Notes: generated from the letters alone by a model not told the origin. DNA of 42,547 nucleotides from Nevskia sp. (GCA_028291705.1 JAQGNS010000595.1:1-42547); one strand, 5' to 3'. Numbered from the stretch's first letter, positions 11,627 through 21,438 are shown. Made by a program: numbers and translations.

Positions 11627-14131
11627 TTATGACTGGGTCGGCAGGTCCCATCCGGCGTTCGCCTGGTTCGAATTCCACACCTGAAAATGCAGCTGGGACA
11701 AGAGGATAGGATCGCCCAGCAGGGTGTTTTTCTGGATCGGGGTCAAGGTCTCAGGCCCCTGGATCAGGGCGTTATGCACCAAATTGAGGCGTGATTTCCG
11801 GGTTTCTTCGGACTGGCGCGGGCGCGCCACACCGGCGGCGCAGGCCAGGGCATTGGTCACCGGATGGGTCACCGCCTGGACGAAGCCGGGGGGCGTCTTG
11901 GCGCGGCGGAAGCCGGCCTGGGTGCTGCGCAGCTCGCGCGGCGGGATGGCTTCTTCCGGGATCAGGAAGTAGCGCCATTTGCGCATGATCTGTCCGATTG
12001 AAACCCGGCTGGAATACACCGACAGCGGGATCGACAGCATCAGGGCCCCCACCACCGGCAGCAGCCACCACAGGAAAGCCGGGTTGAGCCAGTACACCCC
12101 GGCCGCCCAGACGGTACCCAGCACGGTCTGGAAGCCGTGGCGCAGCAGGGCTTCACCCCAGCCGGTCTGCGAATCCTCGCGCGGCGGCGATTTCCAGCTG
12201 GTGCCCAGCCCGAGCAGGGGACTGATCACGAACTGGGTGTGGAACAGCATGCGGATCGGCGCCAGCATGGCCGAGAACACCAGTTCCACCAGCATGCTCA
12301 GCAGCAGGCGGAAGCCGCCGCCGTAGCTCTTGGCGCCCTGCACCCAGATCAGCACCACGCTGAGGATCTTGGGCAGGAACAGCAGGGTGGCGGTGGCGCT
12401 GAACAGGGCCAGGGCCCATTCCGGGTGCCATTCCGGCCACACCGGGAACAGCTGGTAAGGCTCCAGGAAGTACTGCGGCTCCTTCAGCGTCTGCACCGCC
12501 AGCAGGCCGGTTGAGAGCAGCAGCGAGATGAACCACAGCGGCGCCGACAGGTAGGCCATGACTCCGGTCATGAACACCGCGCGGTGCGCGGGGTGCAGGC
12601 CCTGGGCCAGGAACAGCCGGAAATTCATCAGGTTGCCCTGGCACCAGCGACGGTCGCGCTTGAGCTCGTCGAGCAGGTTGGGCGGCATCTCCTCGTAGCT
12701 GCCGGGCAGGTCGTAGGCGATCCACACCGCCCAGCCGGCGCGCCGCATCAGCGCCGCCTCGACGAAATCGTGCGACAGGATTTCGCCGGCCAGCGCGCCC
12801 TTGCCGGGCAGGCGGCCGAGGGCGCAGTGCCGGATGAAGGGCGCCACGCGGATGATGGCGTTGTGACCCCAGTAGTGCGATTCGCCCAGCTGCCAGAAAT
12901 GCAGGCCGGCGGTGAACAGCGGGCCGTAGACCCGGGTGGCGAACTGCTGCATGCGGGCATACAGGGTTTCGCGGCCGGCGGCCTTGGGCGCGCTCTGGAT
13001 GATGCCGGCGTTGGGATTGGCCTCCATCAACTGCACCAGCCGCTTCAGGCACAGGCCGGACATCACGCTGTCGGCGTCGAGGATCACCATGTAGCGGTAA
13101 TTGCTGCCCCAGCGGCGGCAGAAGTCGGCGATGTTGCCGCTCTTGCGCTTGATGCGGTGGATGCGGCGGCGGTAGAAGATGCGGCCGAAGCCGTCCACCT
13201 CGCGGCACAGCTTGAGCCAGCCGTCCAGTTCCGCCACGCGCACGTCGGGGTCGCCGCTGTCGCTGAGCAGGTAGAAGTCGAACAGGGGCAGCTGGCCGGC
13301 CTTGGCTACCGACTCGTAGGTGGCACGCAGCCCGGCCAGGACCCGCGGCACATTCTCGTTGCAGATCGGCATCAGGATGGCGGTGCGTGCCTTGTCCTCG
13401 ATCGGCGCGTCCGCCGCGGCGGTGGCGGAGATGGCATAGCGGTCGCCGCGGGTCAGCAGCACCATGAACCCCATCATCGCGGTCCAGAAACCCATCGAGA
13501 CCCAGCCGAACAGGATCACGTACAGCACCAGGATGGCCAGCTCCAGGATGTGCCGGCCGTGATAGGGCAGTACCGCCGTCATGTAATAGGTCGCGACCAC
13601 GGTCTGCGCCACCGTCAGGCCGAGCAGCACCATGCGCCGCAGGAAGGCCACGCCGTGCCAGCTGCCCAGCGAATCGGGCGAATCCGGCTTGATGTCCTCG
13701 TTCTCGCCCACCGGCGCCAGCGGCGTGTGACCGCCCACCAGGCCCAGGCGCAGGCGGCGGAACACGCGGCGCAGCGGGTTGGTTTCCCAGGGCAGCGGCA
13801 CCATCGAGGCGCGCATCAGCGGCGGCGTGGTGACCAGGCGGGTTTCGCCGCGCAGGTCGGTGGTGTGGATGCTGTCGGCGGCGGCATCGCCGCGCCGGGG
13901 CGGCGGCGCGAAGGCCAGCTTCAGGCGCGCCAGGATCGAACTGTAGGCCGGGTTGCCGGGATCGGACGCAGCTTCGCCGCTGCCGGGCGGCGCGGTCGCC
14001 GCCAGCGACTGCTGCAGGCGCTCCAGGCTGCCGGCCGCGGTCTGCTCCAATTGCTCGCGCCGCTCCGGCGGCAGCGGCAGCTGGCCGAGGTAGGCGTCGA
14101 GAGTCGGGCGAGGCGCTGCGGGCTGATCCAT
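11627..14131 (-). CDS. opgH: Glucans biosynthesis glucosyltransferase OpgH (MdoH)
   Basis: Inner-membrane GT2-type glucosyltransferase that polymerises and exports the beta-1,2-linked backbone of osmoregulated periplasmic glucans. It is 834 residues, near the family's usual ~850. The cytoplasmic N-terminal region contains ETNPLRRVFRR. There are several membrane segments (VVATYYMTAVLPYHG, LELAILVLYVILFGWVSM, and a cluster after residue 510). The catalytic region shows LMPICNENVPRVLAGLRATYES, LLSDSGDPDV, VILDADSVMSG, HDFVEAALMRRAGW and the product-binding DRRWCQGN. It follows opgG on the same strand after 167 bases. Confidence 0.95.
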   Translation of the reverse strand: MDQPAAPRPTLDAYLGQLPLPPERREQLEQTAAGSLERLQQSLAATAPPGSGEAASDPGNPAYSSILARLKLAFAPPPRRGDAAADSIHTTDLRGETRLVTTPPLMRASMVPLPWETNPLRRVFRRLRLGLVGGHTPLAPVGENEDIKPDSPDSLGSWHGVAFLRRMVLLGLTVAQTVVATYYMTAVLPYHGRHILELAILVLYVILFGWVSMGFWTAMMGFMVLLTRGDRYAISATAAADAPIEDKARTAILMPICNENVPRVLAGLRATYESVAKAGQLPLFDFYLLSDSGDPDVRVAELDGWLKLCREVDGFGRIFYRRRIHRIKRKSGNIADFCRRWGSNYRYMVILDADSVMSGLCLKRLVQLMEANPNAGIIQSAPKAAGRETLYARMQQFATRVYGPLFTAGLHFWQLGESHYWGHNAIIRVAPFIRHCALGRLPGKGALAGEILSHDFVEAALMRRAGWAVWIAYDLPGSYEEMPPNLLDELKRDRRWCQGNLMNFRLFLAQGLHPAHRAVFMTGVMAYLSAPLWFISLLLSTGLLAVQTLKEPQYFLEPYQLFPVWPEWHPEWALALFSATATLLFLPKILSVVLIWVQGAKSYGGGFRLLLSMLVELVFSAMLAPIRMLFHTQFVISPLLGLGTSWKSPPREDSQTGWGEALLRHGFQTVLGTVWAAGVYWLNPAFLWWLLPVVGALMLSIPLSVYSSRVSIGQIMRKWRYFLIPEEAIPPRELRSTQAGFRRAKTPPGFVQAVTHPVTNALACAAGVARPRQSEETRKSRLNLVHNALIQGPETLTPIQKNTLLGDPILLSQLHFQVWNSNQANAGWDLPTQS

Positions 14132-14298
14132 AAGCTTATTGTAAGGGGCATCGCGGCCGGTCTTGGGTGCGGATTTTTTCCGGCGGCTTCGGTTCAGTCG
14201 ATGCGCGCTTCAGGCGCGGCATGGTTCCAGTTCATCTTCGCCCTCCATGGCGGCTTTCGCGGCTCCGGGGTTCACCCGGAGCATCGCGCTGGCGGTTT

Positions 14299-15831
14299 TT
14301 ATCCCGGCGCCAGGATGTAGCTCCAGGTTTCCGACAGCGTGCTGTCCTCGCTGCGCAGGTAGGCGCGCAGTTCCAGCGGCTTGTCGTCGTCGATGCGGCG
14401 GAAGCGTAGCGTCAGGCGCCAGCCGTTGGTGACCTCGTTGTGCACCGTGTTGCGCTCCAGCAGCTCGCCGTTGGGGCCGAGGGAAACGATGCCCTCGACC
14501 TTGGCGTCGGCCTTGAGCTTGTCCAGCGCCGGGCCGACGAAGTCGATGACGTAGCTGATGCTGTTGTCCGGGTTGCGGGTGAAGCCGCGGCCGCGGCGCG
14601 TCTGCATCACCCAGGACAGCGGCGGCTTGGTGTCCTTCTCGCCCTGCCAGTGCAGGTTGTAATCGAGGTCGATCGACTGGCCGGCCTGCGGCGTATTGTC
14701 CGGTACCCAGTAGGCCACGACATTGTCGTTGGTTTCGTCGGGCGAGGGGATGTTGACCAGCTCGACCCGGCCGGCGCCCCACTGGCCCTGCGGCTCCACC
14801 CACAGGCTCGGCCGCAGCTCGTAGCGCAGGTCGATGTCCTCGTAGTCGTGGAAATAGCGGTCGCGCTGCATCAGGCCGAAGCCTTGCGGATTGGTCATGC
14901 CGAAGGAGGTCACCTGCAGCCGCTTCGGGTTGATCATCGGCCGCCAGATCCACTCGCCGGTGCCGGAATGCATCGACAGGCCGTCGCTGTCATGCACCTC
15001 GTTGCGGTAGTCGTCGGTGGCCGGGTGCTGGTTCTCGCCGAACAGGTACATGCTGGTCAGCGGCGCCAGGCCCAGCTTGCTCACGTTTTCGCGCATGTAG
15101 ACGCGCGACTTCACTTCCATCGCCGTCTCGTCGCCGGGCTTGACCACGAAGCGGTAGGCGCCGGTGACGCGCCGCGAGTCGAGCAGGGCGTAGATGGTCA
15201 GTTCCTTGTCGCCCGGCTTGGGCCGCTCGATCCAGAACTCGCTGAAGCGCGGGAATTCCTCGCCGGACATCAGCCCGGTATCCAGCGCCAGGCCGCGGGC
15301 GGAGAGGCCGTAACGCTCGCCCTTGCCGACGCCGCGGAAGTAGCTGGCGCCGCGGAACACCAGCATCTCGTCCTTCTGCTTCGGCGTATTCAGCGCGTAA
15401 TGCACGCGGAAGCCTGAGAAGCCCAGCCCCTTGAACTGCTCCGGGTCGATCTGGGCGCCGCCGAAATCGAAGTCGTTGGGGTTGTAACGAATCTCGCGCA
15501 CGCCGTAGGGCGCGATCTCGTTGATCTTCACCGGTTGGTTGTAATACTCGCCCTCGTGGAAAAACTGCAGTTCGAACGGCAGCTTGTCCTTGGCCCAGAA
15601 GGCCTTCTCCGGCTTGAAGCGGATGGCGTTGTACTTGTCGTAGCCCAGATCCTGCAACTGCTGCGGCAGGCGCGTGTCCGGCCGCTGGTAGGGCTGGGTG
15701 GCGAGCTGCCTGGCGCGCTGCGCCACGTCATTGAAGCCGAAAGCCTGGGCGCCGACCGGCAGCAGGCCGGCGAGGGCCAGCGCAAGGGCCGCGATACTGC
15801 GTCCCAGCATGATTCTGGGTTCGAAATTCAT
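14299..15831 (-). CDS. opgG: Periplasmic glucans biosynthesis protein OpgG (MdoG)
   Basis: Periplasmic protein needed, together with OpgH, to make osmoregulated periplasmic glucans. It is 510 residues with a signal peptide ending VGAQA, followed by FGFNDVAQRARQLATQPY. Family blocks include YDKYNAIRFKPEKAFW, PFELQFFHEGEYYNQPV, GFSGFRVHYALN, FRGASYFRGVGKGERYGLSA and GTGEWIWRPMINP. The ATG at 15831 is used; ATG at 15810 would still leave a signal peptide. A TGTAAAAT sequence about 40 bases upstream on the minus strand could be a -10 element, but I see no convincing -35. Confidence 0.95.
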   Translation of the reverse strand: MNFEPRIMLGRSIAALALALAGLLPVGAQAFGFNDVAQRARQLATQPYQRPDTRLPQQLQDLGYDKYNAIRFKPEKAFWAKDKLPFELQFFHEGEYYNQPVKINEIAPYGVREIRYNPNDFDFGGAQIDPEQFKGLGFSGFRVHYALNTPKQKDEMLVFRGASYFRGVGKGERYGLSARGLALDTGLMSGEEFPRFSEFWIERPKPGDKELTIYALLDSRRVTGAYRFVVKPGDETAMEVKSRVYMRENVSKLGLAPLTSMYLFGENQHPATDDYRNEVHDSDGLSMHSGTGEWIWRPMINPKRLQVTSFGMTNPQGFGLMQRDRYFHDYEDIDLRYELRPSLWVEPQGQWGAGRVELVNIPSPDETNDNVVAYWVPDNTPQAGQSIDLDYNLHWQGEKDTKPPLSWVMQTRRGRGFTRNPDNSISYVIDFVGPALDKLKADAKVEGIVSLGPNGELLERNTVHNEVTNGWRLTLRFRRIDDDKPLELRAYLRSEDSTLSETWSYILAPG

Positions 15832-15912
15832 TGTTATTGCACGAAAAACGGGGCGTAAACAGCCGATTTTACAGTCTGAGCCGGATTTGTGGCCGCGTTC
15901 ATGCGCGTGTCG

Positions 15913-16563
15913 CTAAACAACCGCATTGCCGGTGCCGGTGAAGCTGGCGTGGATTGCGCGCATGCGGTTCACCAGCAGGCAGAACAGGTCCGCGGTGCGC
16001 TCGGCATCGTAGATCGCCGAATGGGCCTCCTTGGCGTCGAACGGCAGTCCCGCCGCTTCCAGTGCGCGGGCCAGCACCGTCTGGCCCAGCACGGCGCCGC
16101 CCAGCGTCACCGTGTCGAAGGCCGAAAACGGGTGGAACGGGTTGCGCTTGACGTCGGCCCGCGCCACCGCGGCGTTGAGGAAGCCGAGGTCGAAATGGGC
16201 GTTGTGGCCGACCAGGATGGCGCGGGTGCAGCCCTGCTCCGACACCGCCTGGCGCACCGGCTTGAACACCTTGGCCAGGGCCTCGCGTTCGGGCATGGCC
16301 AGGCGCAAGGGATGGTAGGGATCGATGCCGTTCACTTCCAGCGAGGCCCGCTCGATATTGGCGCCCGCAAAGGGTTCGACATGGGCCGCGTGGGTTTCGC
16401 CGCGCACCAGGTTGCCTTCCTCGTCCAGGCCGATCAGCACCGCCGCGATTTCCAGCAGCGCATCGGTGGTGGAATTGAAGCCGCCGGTTTCCACGTCCAC
16501 CACCACGGGCAGAAAGCCGCGAAAACGCTGGCCCATGCGGGGCGGGTGGGGGATAAGGTCCAT
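15913..16563 (-). CDS. rnt: Ribonuclease T
   Basis: 3'-5' exoribonuclease of the DEDDh group that trims tRNA CCA ends and other stable RNAs. It is 216 residues. ExoI carries [10 protein letters not shown] (D23, E25), ExoII is [11 protein letters not shown], and ExoIII is [14 protein letters not shown] with the catalytic His and Asp. The start [19 protein letters not shown] fits the family. It is the most upstream of the minus-strand series ending in gmm and is divergent from argG. Confidence 0.94.
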   Translation of the reverse strand: MDLIPHPPRMGQRFRGFLPVVVDVETGGFNSTTDALLEIAAVLIGLDEEGNLVRGETHAAHVEPFAGANIERASLEVNGIDPYHPLRLAMPEREALAKVFKPVRQAVSEQGCTRAILVGHNAHFDLGFLNAAVARADVKRNPFHPFSAFDTVTLGGAVLGQTVLARALEAAGLPFDAKEAHSAIYDAERTADLFCLLVNRMRAIHASFTGTGNAVV

Positions 16564-16613
16564 GGAGAGGCGGCGGCGGGAGGTCCGGCACTATAACATC
16601 GCACTACGCGGCG

Positions 16614-16644
16614 TTACGCACCCGCCACGGCGGGGGCTTATAAT
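16614..16644 (+). promoter_or_regulatory. Probable sigma-70 promoter of argG
   Basis: A perfect TATAAT hexamer (16639-16644) lies 46 bases before the argG ATG. A weak -35-like TTACGC (16614-16619) stands 19 bases upstream. The region is the rnt/argG divergent intergenic. I see no clear ArgR box. Confidence 0.5.
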
Positions 16645-16689
16645 TCGCGCGCTTTTCCGCCTTCCGCCCCAACCGTTTTCCAAAACCCC

Positions 16690-17900
<1,211 letters not shown>

Positions 17901-17901
<1 letters not shown>

Positions 17902-17937
17902 CCGTTTGCCGGGCGGGTCGGCGACCCGCCCTACGGT
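17901..17937 (+). terminator. argG hairpin, probable terminator
   Basis: GGGCGGGTC (17911-17919) pairs perfectly with GACCCGCCC (17923-17931) around a GGC loop, and outer ACCGT/ACGGT (17901-17905/17933-17937) extends it. It begins at the argG stop codon. There is no T run, so it may instead be a dispersed GC-rich repeat. Confidence 0.5.
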
Positions 17938-18030
17938 TGAGGCCGTCGTTACGTGATCCAGTCCACGCTGGACGCAGCGCGACGGCACTGATCTGAGAGC
18001 CACATCGCGGTTCGCCTGCGGCACTTCGTG

Positions 18031-18081
18031 TCTCATATCCCAATGGCCTGCACGGAATGCGGGCGGTGGTGGGAGATGAGA
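18031..18081 (+). promoter_or_regulatory. Leader inverted repeat covering a ribosome binding site
   Basis: TCTCATATCCC (18031-18041) is complementary, with one mismatch, to GGGAGATGAGA (18071-18081). The right arm contains the GGGAG Shine-Dalgarno of the small gene whose ATG is at 18083. Folded RNA would mask the ribosome site. The pairing is directly visible; a regulatory effect is inference. Confidence 0.45.
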
Positions 18082-18082
18082 G

Positions 18083-18289
18083 ATGAAAGACAGCAACAGG
18101 ATCGAAGCCAGTCTGGCCGCGGCGCAGGACGATGTGTCGAAGATTTTCCAGGGTTATGACGTGCCGGAGGAATACCGCACGCGTTTGACCGCCTACATCC
18201 AGCGCTGGTACCTGGATCAGGGCGCCTGCGGCGGACAGGTCTGCGCGCTGCACACGGATGCGCAGGCCGGCATCGCCGCCGCAGCCTGA
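18083..18289 (+). CDS. Small hypothetical protein, 68 residues
   Basis: Starts MKDSNRIEASLAAAQDDVSK after a good Shine-Dalgarno (GGGAG, 7-8 bases away). It is mostly helical in character with a mid-portion YRTRLTAYIQRWYLDQGACGG, two cysteines and an Ala-rich end. There is no signal peptide or membrane segment. I do not recognise the family. Support for it being real is the ribosome site, an isolated position between two hairpins, and codon use that fits the genome. It ends just before a strong terminator shared with the convergent gene. Confidence 0.5.
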   Translation: MKDSNRIEASLAAAQDDVSKIFQGYDVPEEYRTRLTAYIQRWYLDQGACGGQVCALHTDAQAGIAAAA

Positions 18290-18293
18290 AAAC

Positions 18294-18335
18294 GGCAAAA
18301 GCCGGCAGGCGGAATACGCGCTGCCGGCTTTTGCC
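18294..18335. terminator. Bidirectional intrinsic terminator
   Basis: A perfect 15-base stem, GGCAAAAGCCGGCAG (18294-18308) with CTGCCGGCTTTTGCC (18321-18335), and a 12-base loop. A and T runs within the arms give U-rich tails in both directions. It separates the small gene on the plus strand from the convergent membrane protein gene on the minus strand. Confidence 0.85.
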
Positions 18336-18353
18336 TGATTCCTGCCCGGGGGC

Positions 18354-18527
18354 TTACTTCGCCGCCGGGGCCTGCGCCTTCTTCGCGCGCACCAGCTGCA
18401 CCACACCCCAGATCAGCAGGCCGGCGCCGAGCGCCGCCAGCGCCTCGCCGCTATTGGTGCCGATCAGCGCCAGCTTGCCACTGAGGCCGCCGACGATGAA
18501 GACGATGCCGATCAAGATGTTCCACAT
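18354..18527 (-). CDS. Small membrane protein, 57 residues
   Basis: Not recognised as a named family. The protein begins MWNILIGIVFIVGGLSGKLA and has two hydrophobic stretches (about residues 3-21 and 29-46). It ends in a basic, Ala/Pro-rich tail (VRAKKAQAPAAK), suggesting a two-span inner-membrane protein with a cytoplasmic C-terminus. A GGGAGAA Shine-Dalgarno precedes the ATG at 18527. It follows the DUF2167 gene by 38 bases on the same strand, so the two are probably co-expressed. Confidence 0.65.
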   Translation of the reverse strand: MWNILIGIVFIVGGLSGKLALIGTNSGEALAALGAGLLIWGVVQLVRAKKAQAPAAK

Positions 18528-18565
18528 GCGGGGTTCTCCCGGTTGGTAGCTGCTATGGCGGCGGG

Positions 18566-19510
18566 CTATGCCGCGGGCGGCGGCGTGGGGCCGGGCGGGG
18601 GCGCCTTGGGCTTGCCGCCGAAGATCTTGCGGAAGAAACCGGCCGCGGCCACCAGGCCGATGATGATGAATTTCTTGGCGGCGAACAGCAGCAGGCCCAG
18701 CTTGGCGAACAGGCCGGCCTTGGCGGCGATGCCGCCGGCAACGAGCGCGGCGAGGCCGTAGGCCGCGACCTTGTCGGTGCTGGCGTTGAAGTCGGTGTAC
18801 TTGCTGCCGTCGCTGAAATTGGTGAAGGCCAGCACCTTGGGCAGTTCCTGCTTGATGGTCGGCAGGTCGCTCATCGCCGCCACCGCATTCAGCTCCAGCA
18901 CGCCTTTGCGGCCGAGCACGCGGATGCTGTAGTTCAGCGTGTTGGCGTCGGCGTCATCGGCCTTCAATTCCTTCGCCCAGTACATCTTGTGGGTCGCGGC
19001 GTCGTAATGCGGCGGCTCGGCCCAGCCCAGCAGGTGCAGGCCGGCATAGCCCTGCTTCTTGCGCTCCTCGTTGATCTCCACGTCCTCTTTCTGCATCTTC
19101 TGCAGCAGTTCGGTGTAGTCGATCTTGGCCGCGTCGTCGTCCGAAACATGCCCGTCGTCCTTGTAGGTGACGACCACGCCCCAGCCGTTGCGCGCCAGCG
19201 GGTTGATCTTCTGCGGCAGGATCATGCCGAGCGTCTTGAAGCCGGGCGGATTGCCCCAGCCCTCGGTGATCAGGTGGTCGGCGTCGGTCGGCGACAGGTA
19301 GTAGAAATCGTCGTTGAGCTGCAGCGTCGCGATGTCGTTCGGCAGCTTGACGGTACCGTGCTGCGGCTTGAGCGAGGCCAGCAACTGCTCGGCTTTCTGC
19401 TGTCTCTGCTCGGGCGTCGGCGGCGCGGGGTCGGTCACGGGAACCGGGTCGGCAAAGGCGTTCGCGGCGCACAGCGCCAGCGCCGCCAGCCAGAGGCGCG
19501 GGTATTTCAT
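18566..19510 (-). CDS. DUF2167 family membrane-anchored protein
   Basis: A 314-residue exported protein whose function is unknown. The signal peptide ends ANAFA. The ectodomain has the family's LNDDFYYLSPTDADHLITEGWGNPPG, GWGVVVTYKDDGHVSDDDA, GWAEPPHYDAATHKMYWAKEL and YSIRVLGRKGVLELNAVA. A C-terminal hydrophobic region (about residues 248-295) is followed by a Pro/Lys-rich cytoplasmic tail (PKAPPPGPTPPPAA). AAGGG precedes the ATG. It is transcribed with the downstream 57-residue membrane protein and is divergent from the hydrolase gene. Confidence 0.85.
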   Translation of the reverse strand: MKYPRLWLAALALCAANAFADPVPVTDPAPPTPEQRQQKAEQLLASLKPQHGTVKLPNDIATLQLNDDFYYLSPTDADHLITEGWGNPPGFKTLGMILPQKINPLARNGWGVVVTYKDDGHVSDDDAAKIDYTELLQKMQKEDVEINEERKKQGYAGLHLLGWAEPPHYDAATHKMYWAKELKADDADANTLNYSIRVLGRKGVLELNAVAAMSDLPTIKQELPKVLAFTNFSDGSKYTDFNASTDKVAAYGLAALVAGGIAAKAGLFAKLGLLLFAAKKFIIIGLVAAAGFFRKIFGGKPKAPPPGPTPPPAA

Positions 19511-19665
19511 CGAAAAATCCCTTTAATTTCTGATAATCGAAGGGCGGCAGCATAGCCGCAGGCACCATATCTTCGCCAGATGCATAAGATGACTCTGTGA
19601 AGTCCGTCACAGGATGGCTGGCGGAGATAAAATCGAGCCCACCAGGACGCCCCGCCCCCGAGGAC

Positions 19666-20553
19666 ATGATGACCCATACCGATGACCTGCAGCCCCGCTA
19701 CATCCGCGCCAACGGCATGGAGTTCGCCTACCTGGAAGCGGACGGTGGGGCGGGAGAAGGGCCGCTGGTGCTGTGCCTGCACGGCTTCCCGGATACCGCC
19801 TGGAGCATGGTGGGGCTGCTGCGCAAGCTCTCCGCCGCCGGCTTCCGCGCCGTGGCGCCGTTCATGCGCGGCTACCCGCCCGGCGCGCTGCCGGAAGACC
19901 GCGACTACTCCGGCCTGGCCCTGGGCCGCGACGTCATCGCCCTGGCCGAGCACTTCGGCGCCCAGGACGCGATGGTGGTCGGGCACGACTGGGGCGCGTT
20001 CGCCGCGTACAGCGCCGCCGCGCTGCGGCCTGACCGCATCAAGCGCATCGTCACCGCCGCTGTGCCGCATCCGCGCCGCTTCCTGCTGCGTCCTTCGCGC
20101 GAGCAGTTGCGCGCCTCGCACTACATGTTCAAGTTCCAGCTGCCGGGCTGGCCGGAGCGGCGCATCCGCGAAAACGACTTCGCCTGGCTGCGCGACCTGG
20201 CGCGGAGCTGGTCGCCGGGCTGGGAGCCGAGCGAGGATTACTTCGGCCCGGTCAAGGCGGCGTTCTCCGATCCGGCCCGGCTGAAAGCGGCGCTGGGCTA
20301 CTACCGCGCGCTGCCGCTGTCGCTGCTGCAGCGCGAGGCCTGGCAGTTCCTGCTCAAGCCGATCTATGTGCCGGCGCGGGTCATCTACGGCGAGAACGAT
20401 GCCTGCATCCTGCCCTCGACCTTCCTCGACCAGGAGCATCTGTTCGGCGACAAGTACGAACTGGTCGGTATCCCGAAGGCCGGACACTTCATGCACCTGG
20501 AAGCGCCGGATGTGTTCGCCGAGCAGGTGATCGGATTCCTTAGCGCGGCCTAG
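19666..20553 (+). CDS. Alpha/beta hydrolase, epoxide-hydrolase-like
   Basis: A 295-residue alpha/beta-fold hydrolase. HGFPDTAW (residues 39-46) forms the oxyanion region. The nucleophile is Asp108 in VGHDWGAFAAY, the acid Asp245 in YGENDACI, and the base His274 in KAGHFMHLEAP. An Asp rather than Ser nucleophile places it with epoxide hydrolases and haloalkane dehalogenases. A Trp next to the nucleophile (HDW) occurs in both groups, so the substrate is open. The start is ATG 19666 or the adjacent ATG 19669, which better fits the GAGGA Shine-Dalgarno. The frame upstream of this looks non-coding. Confidence 0.85.
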   Translation: MMTHTDDLQPRYIRANGMEFAYLEADGGAGEGPLVLCLHGFPDTAWSMVGLLRKLSAAGFRAVAPFMRGYPPGALPEDRDYSGLALGRDVIALAEHFGAQDAMVVGHDWGAFAAYSAAALRPDRIKRIVTAAVPHPRRFLLRPSREQLRASHYMFKFQLPGWPERRIRENDFAWLRDLARSWSPGWEPSEDYFGPVKAAFSDPARLKAALGYYRALPLSLLQREAWQFLLKPIYVPARVIYGENDACILPSTFLDQEHLFGDKYELVGIPKAGHFMHLEAPDVFAEQVIGFLSAA

Positions 20554-20589
20554 AGTTGTTCGAACTGGTTTTCTCGATCGTCAACTGCC

Positions 20590-20922
20590 ATGAAACGAGT
20601 CATGTGGGTCGAATCCAAAGCTGCCGGCCTTGTCGGCCCTGCAAGGATCGGCTGGGTTGAAGTAAAGGATCGCGGGAAGCGGGTCGACTATGCGGGCAAG
20701 ACATTCCGTTCCCAGCGCGGAATGGGCTTCAAGTCCAATTTTTATGAAGTCGAATCTCACTCGGAATACTGGATTTCCGGGTGCAGGAAGGATGGCCGCG
20801 ACGCTCTTTACGGCACTGAAGCCGAAGTGGACGAAGATGCATTGGACGAGTACTGGTTGAAAATCAGGAATCTTCCCGAAAATAAAGGCGTACGACGATT
20901 CCGTGCGCCCGGTAAGTACTAG
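20590..20922 (+). CDS. Conserved hypothetical protein, 110 residues
   Basis: Starts MKRVMWVESKAAGLVGPARIGWV and contains YAGKTFRSQRGMGFKSNFYEVESHSEYWISGCRKDG and a C-terminal acidic-to-basic segment (DEYWLKIRNLPEN). I recall similar small proteins in many bacteria, without an assigned function, sometimes mislabelled as a fragment of an unrelated synthase. No signal peptide or membrane segment. GC content is visibly lower than in the flanking genes, which may indicate transfer. It ends 18 bases before a convergent gene. Confidence 0.65.
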   Translation: MKRVMWVESKAAGLVGPARIGWVEVKDRGKRVDYAGKTFRSQRGMGFKSNFYEVESHSEYWISGCRKDGRDALYGTEAEVDEDALDEYWLKIRNLPENKGVRRFRAPGKY

Positions 20923-20940
20923 TTCGGCTTTCTCGAGGTT

Positions 20941-21294
20941 TCAACGCGTCCGCGGCGAATGGATGAACAGGCGGCCGCCCTTGAAGTCCATCGTCTCCAG
21001 CTTCGGTATCGGATCGTCCTGCACCACCACCGCCGCGGCGATGACGGCGGAGACGCTGCGGGGAGCGAGCCGTGCGCCCGGTTCGGGCGGCGCTTCTGCG
21101 CCGAAGGAGAAGGCGACCATGGCCTGGTGATGGGAGGGGCGGATGACCAGCGCGGTGTGATCCAGCCACCGCGGCTGTTCGGTGGCGCAGGCGGTGAGCA
21201 AGGCGGCGCAGGCGAATACCGTGATGCTTTCGCCTTCGCGCACCACCACCATCAAACAGCGTTTGCCCATCATCTGCACTGTTGTCGTCTGCAC
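20941..21294 (-). CDS. Hypothetical protein, 117 residues, GTG start
   Basis: Not recognised. The start was fixed by a textbook ribosome site: AGGAGG (21301-21306 on the complementary strand) sits 6 bases before a GTG at 21294. ATGs at 21273 and 21270 lack one. The protein includes CLMVVVREGESITVFACAALLTAC, then a Pro/Ala-rich middle and a C-terminus DFKGGRLFIHSPRTR. LLTAC resembles a lipobox, but it lies too far from the N-terminus and lacks a basic n-region, so I do not call it a lipoprotein. It is convergent with the 110-residue gene. Confidence 0.5.
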   Translation of the reverse strand: MQTTTVQMMGKRCLMVVVREGESITVFACAALLTACATEQPRWLDHTALVIRPSHHQAMVAFSFGAEAPPEPGARLAPRSVSAVIAAAVVVQDDPIPKLETMDFKGGRLFIHSPRTR

Positions 21295-21438
21295 CGCAGG
21301 CCTCCTCTGGAGACTACGACGCTTACACTTTAGGCCTGTGCAATGCGGCAAAAGTTCCCGGTTGTCCGGGAAATCCGGCCGTCGATCATGCGCCTGGTTC
21401 GGCTCTCAGGTTGCGCCCCGGCCGGCTGGCCGCGGCGA

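Noticed and set aside
12584-14320. 578-codon plus-strand open frame opposite opgH
   Set aside because: Shadow of the GC-rich opgH gene; no domain features.
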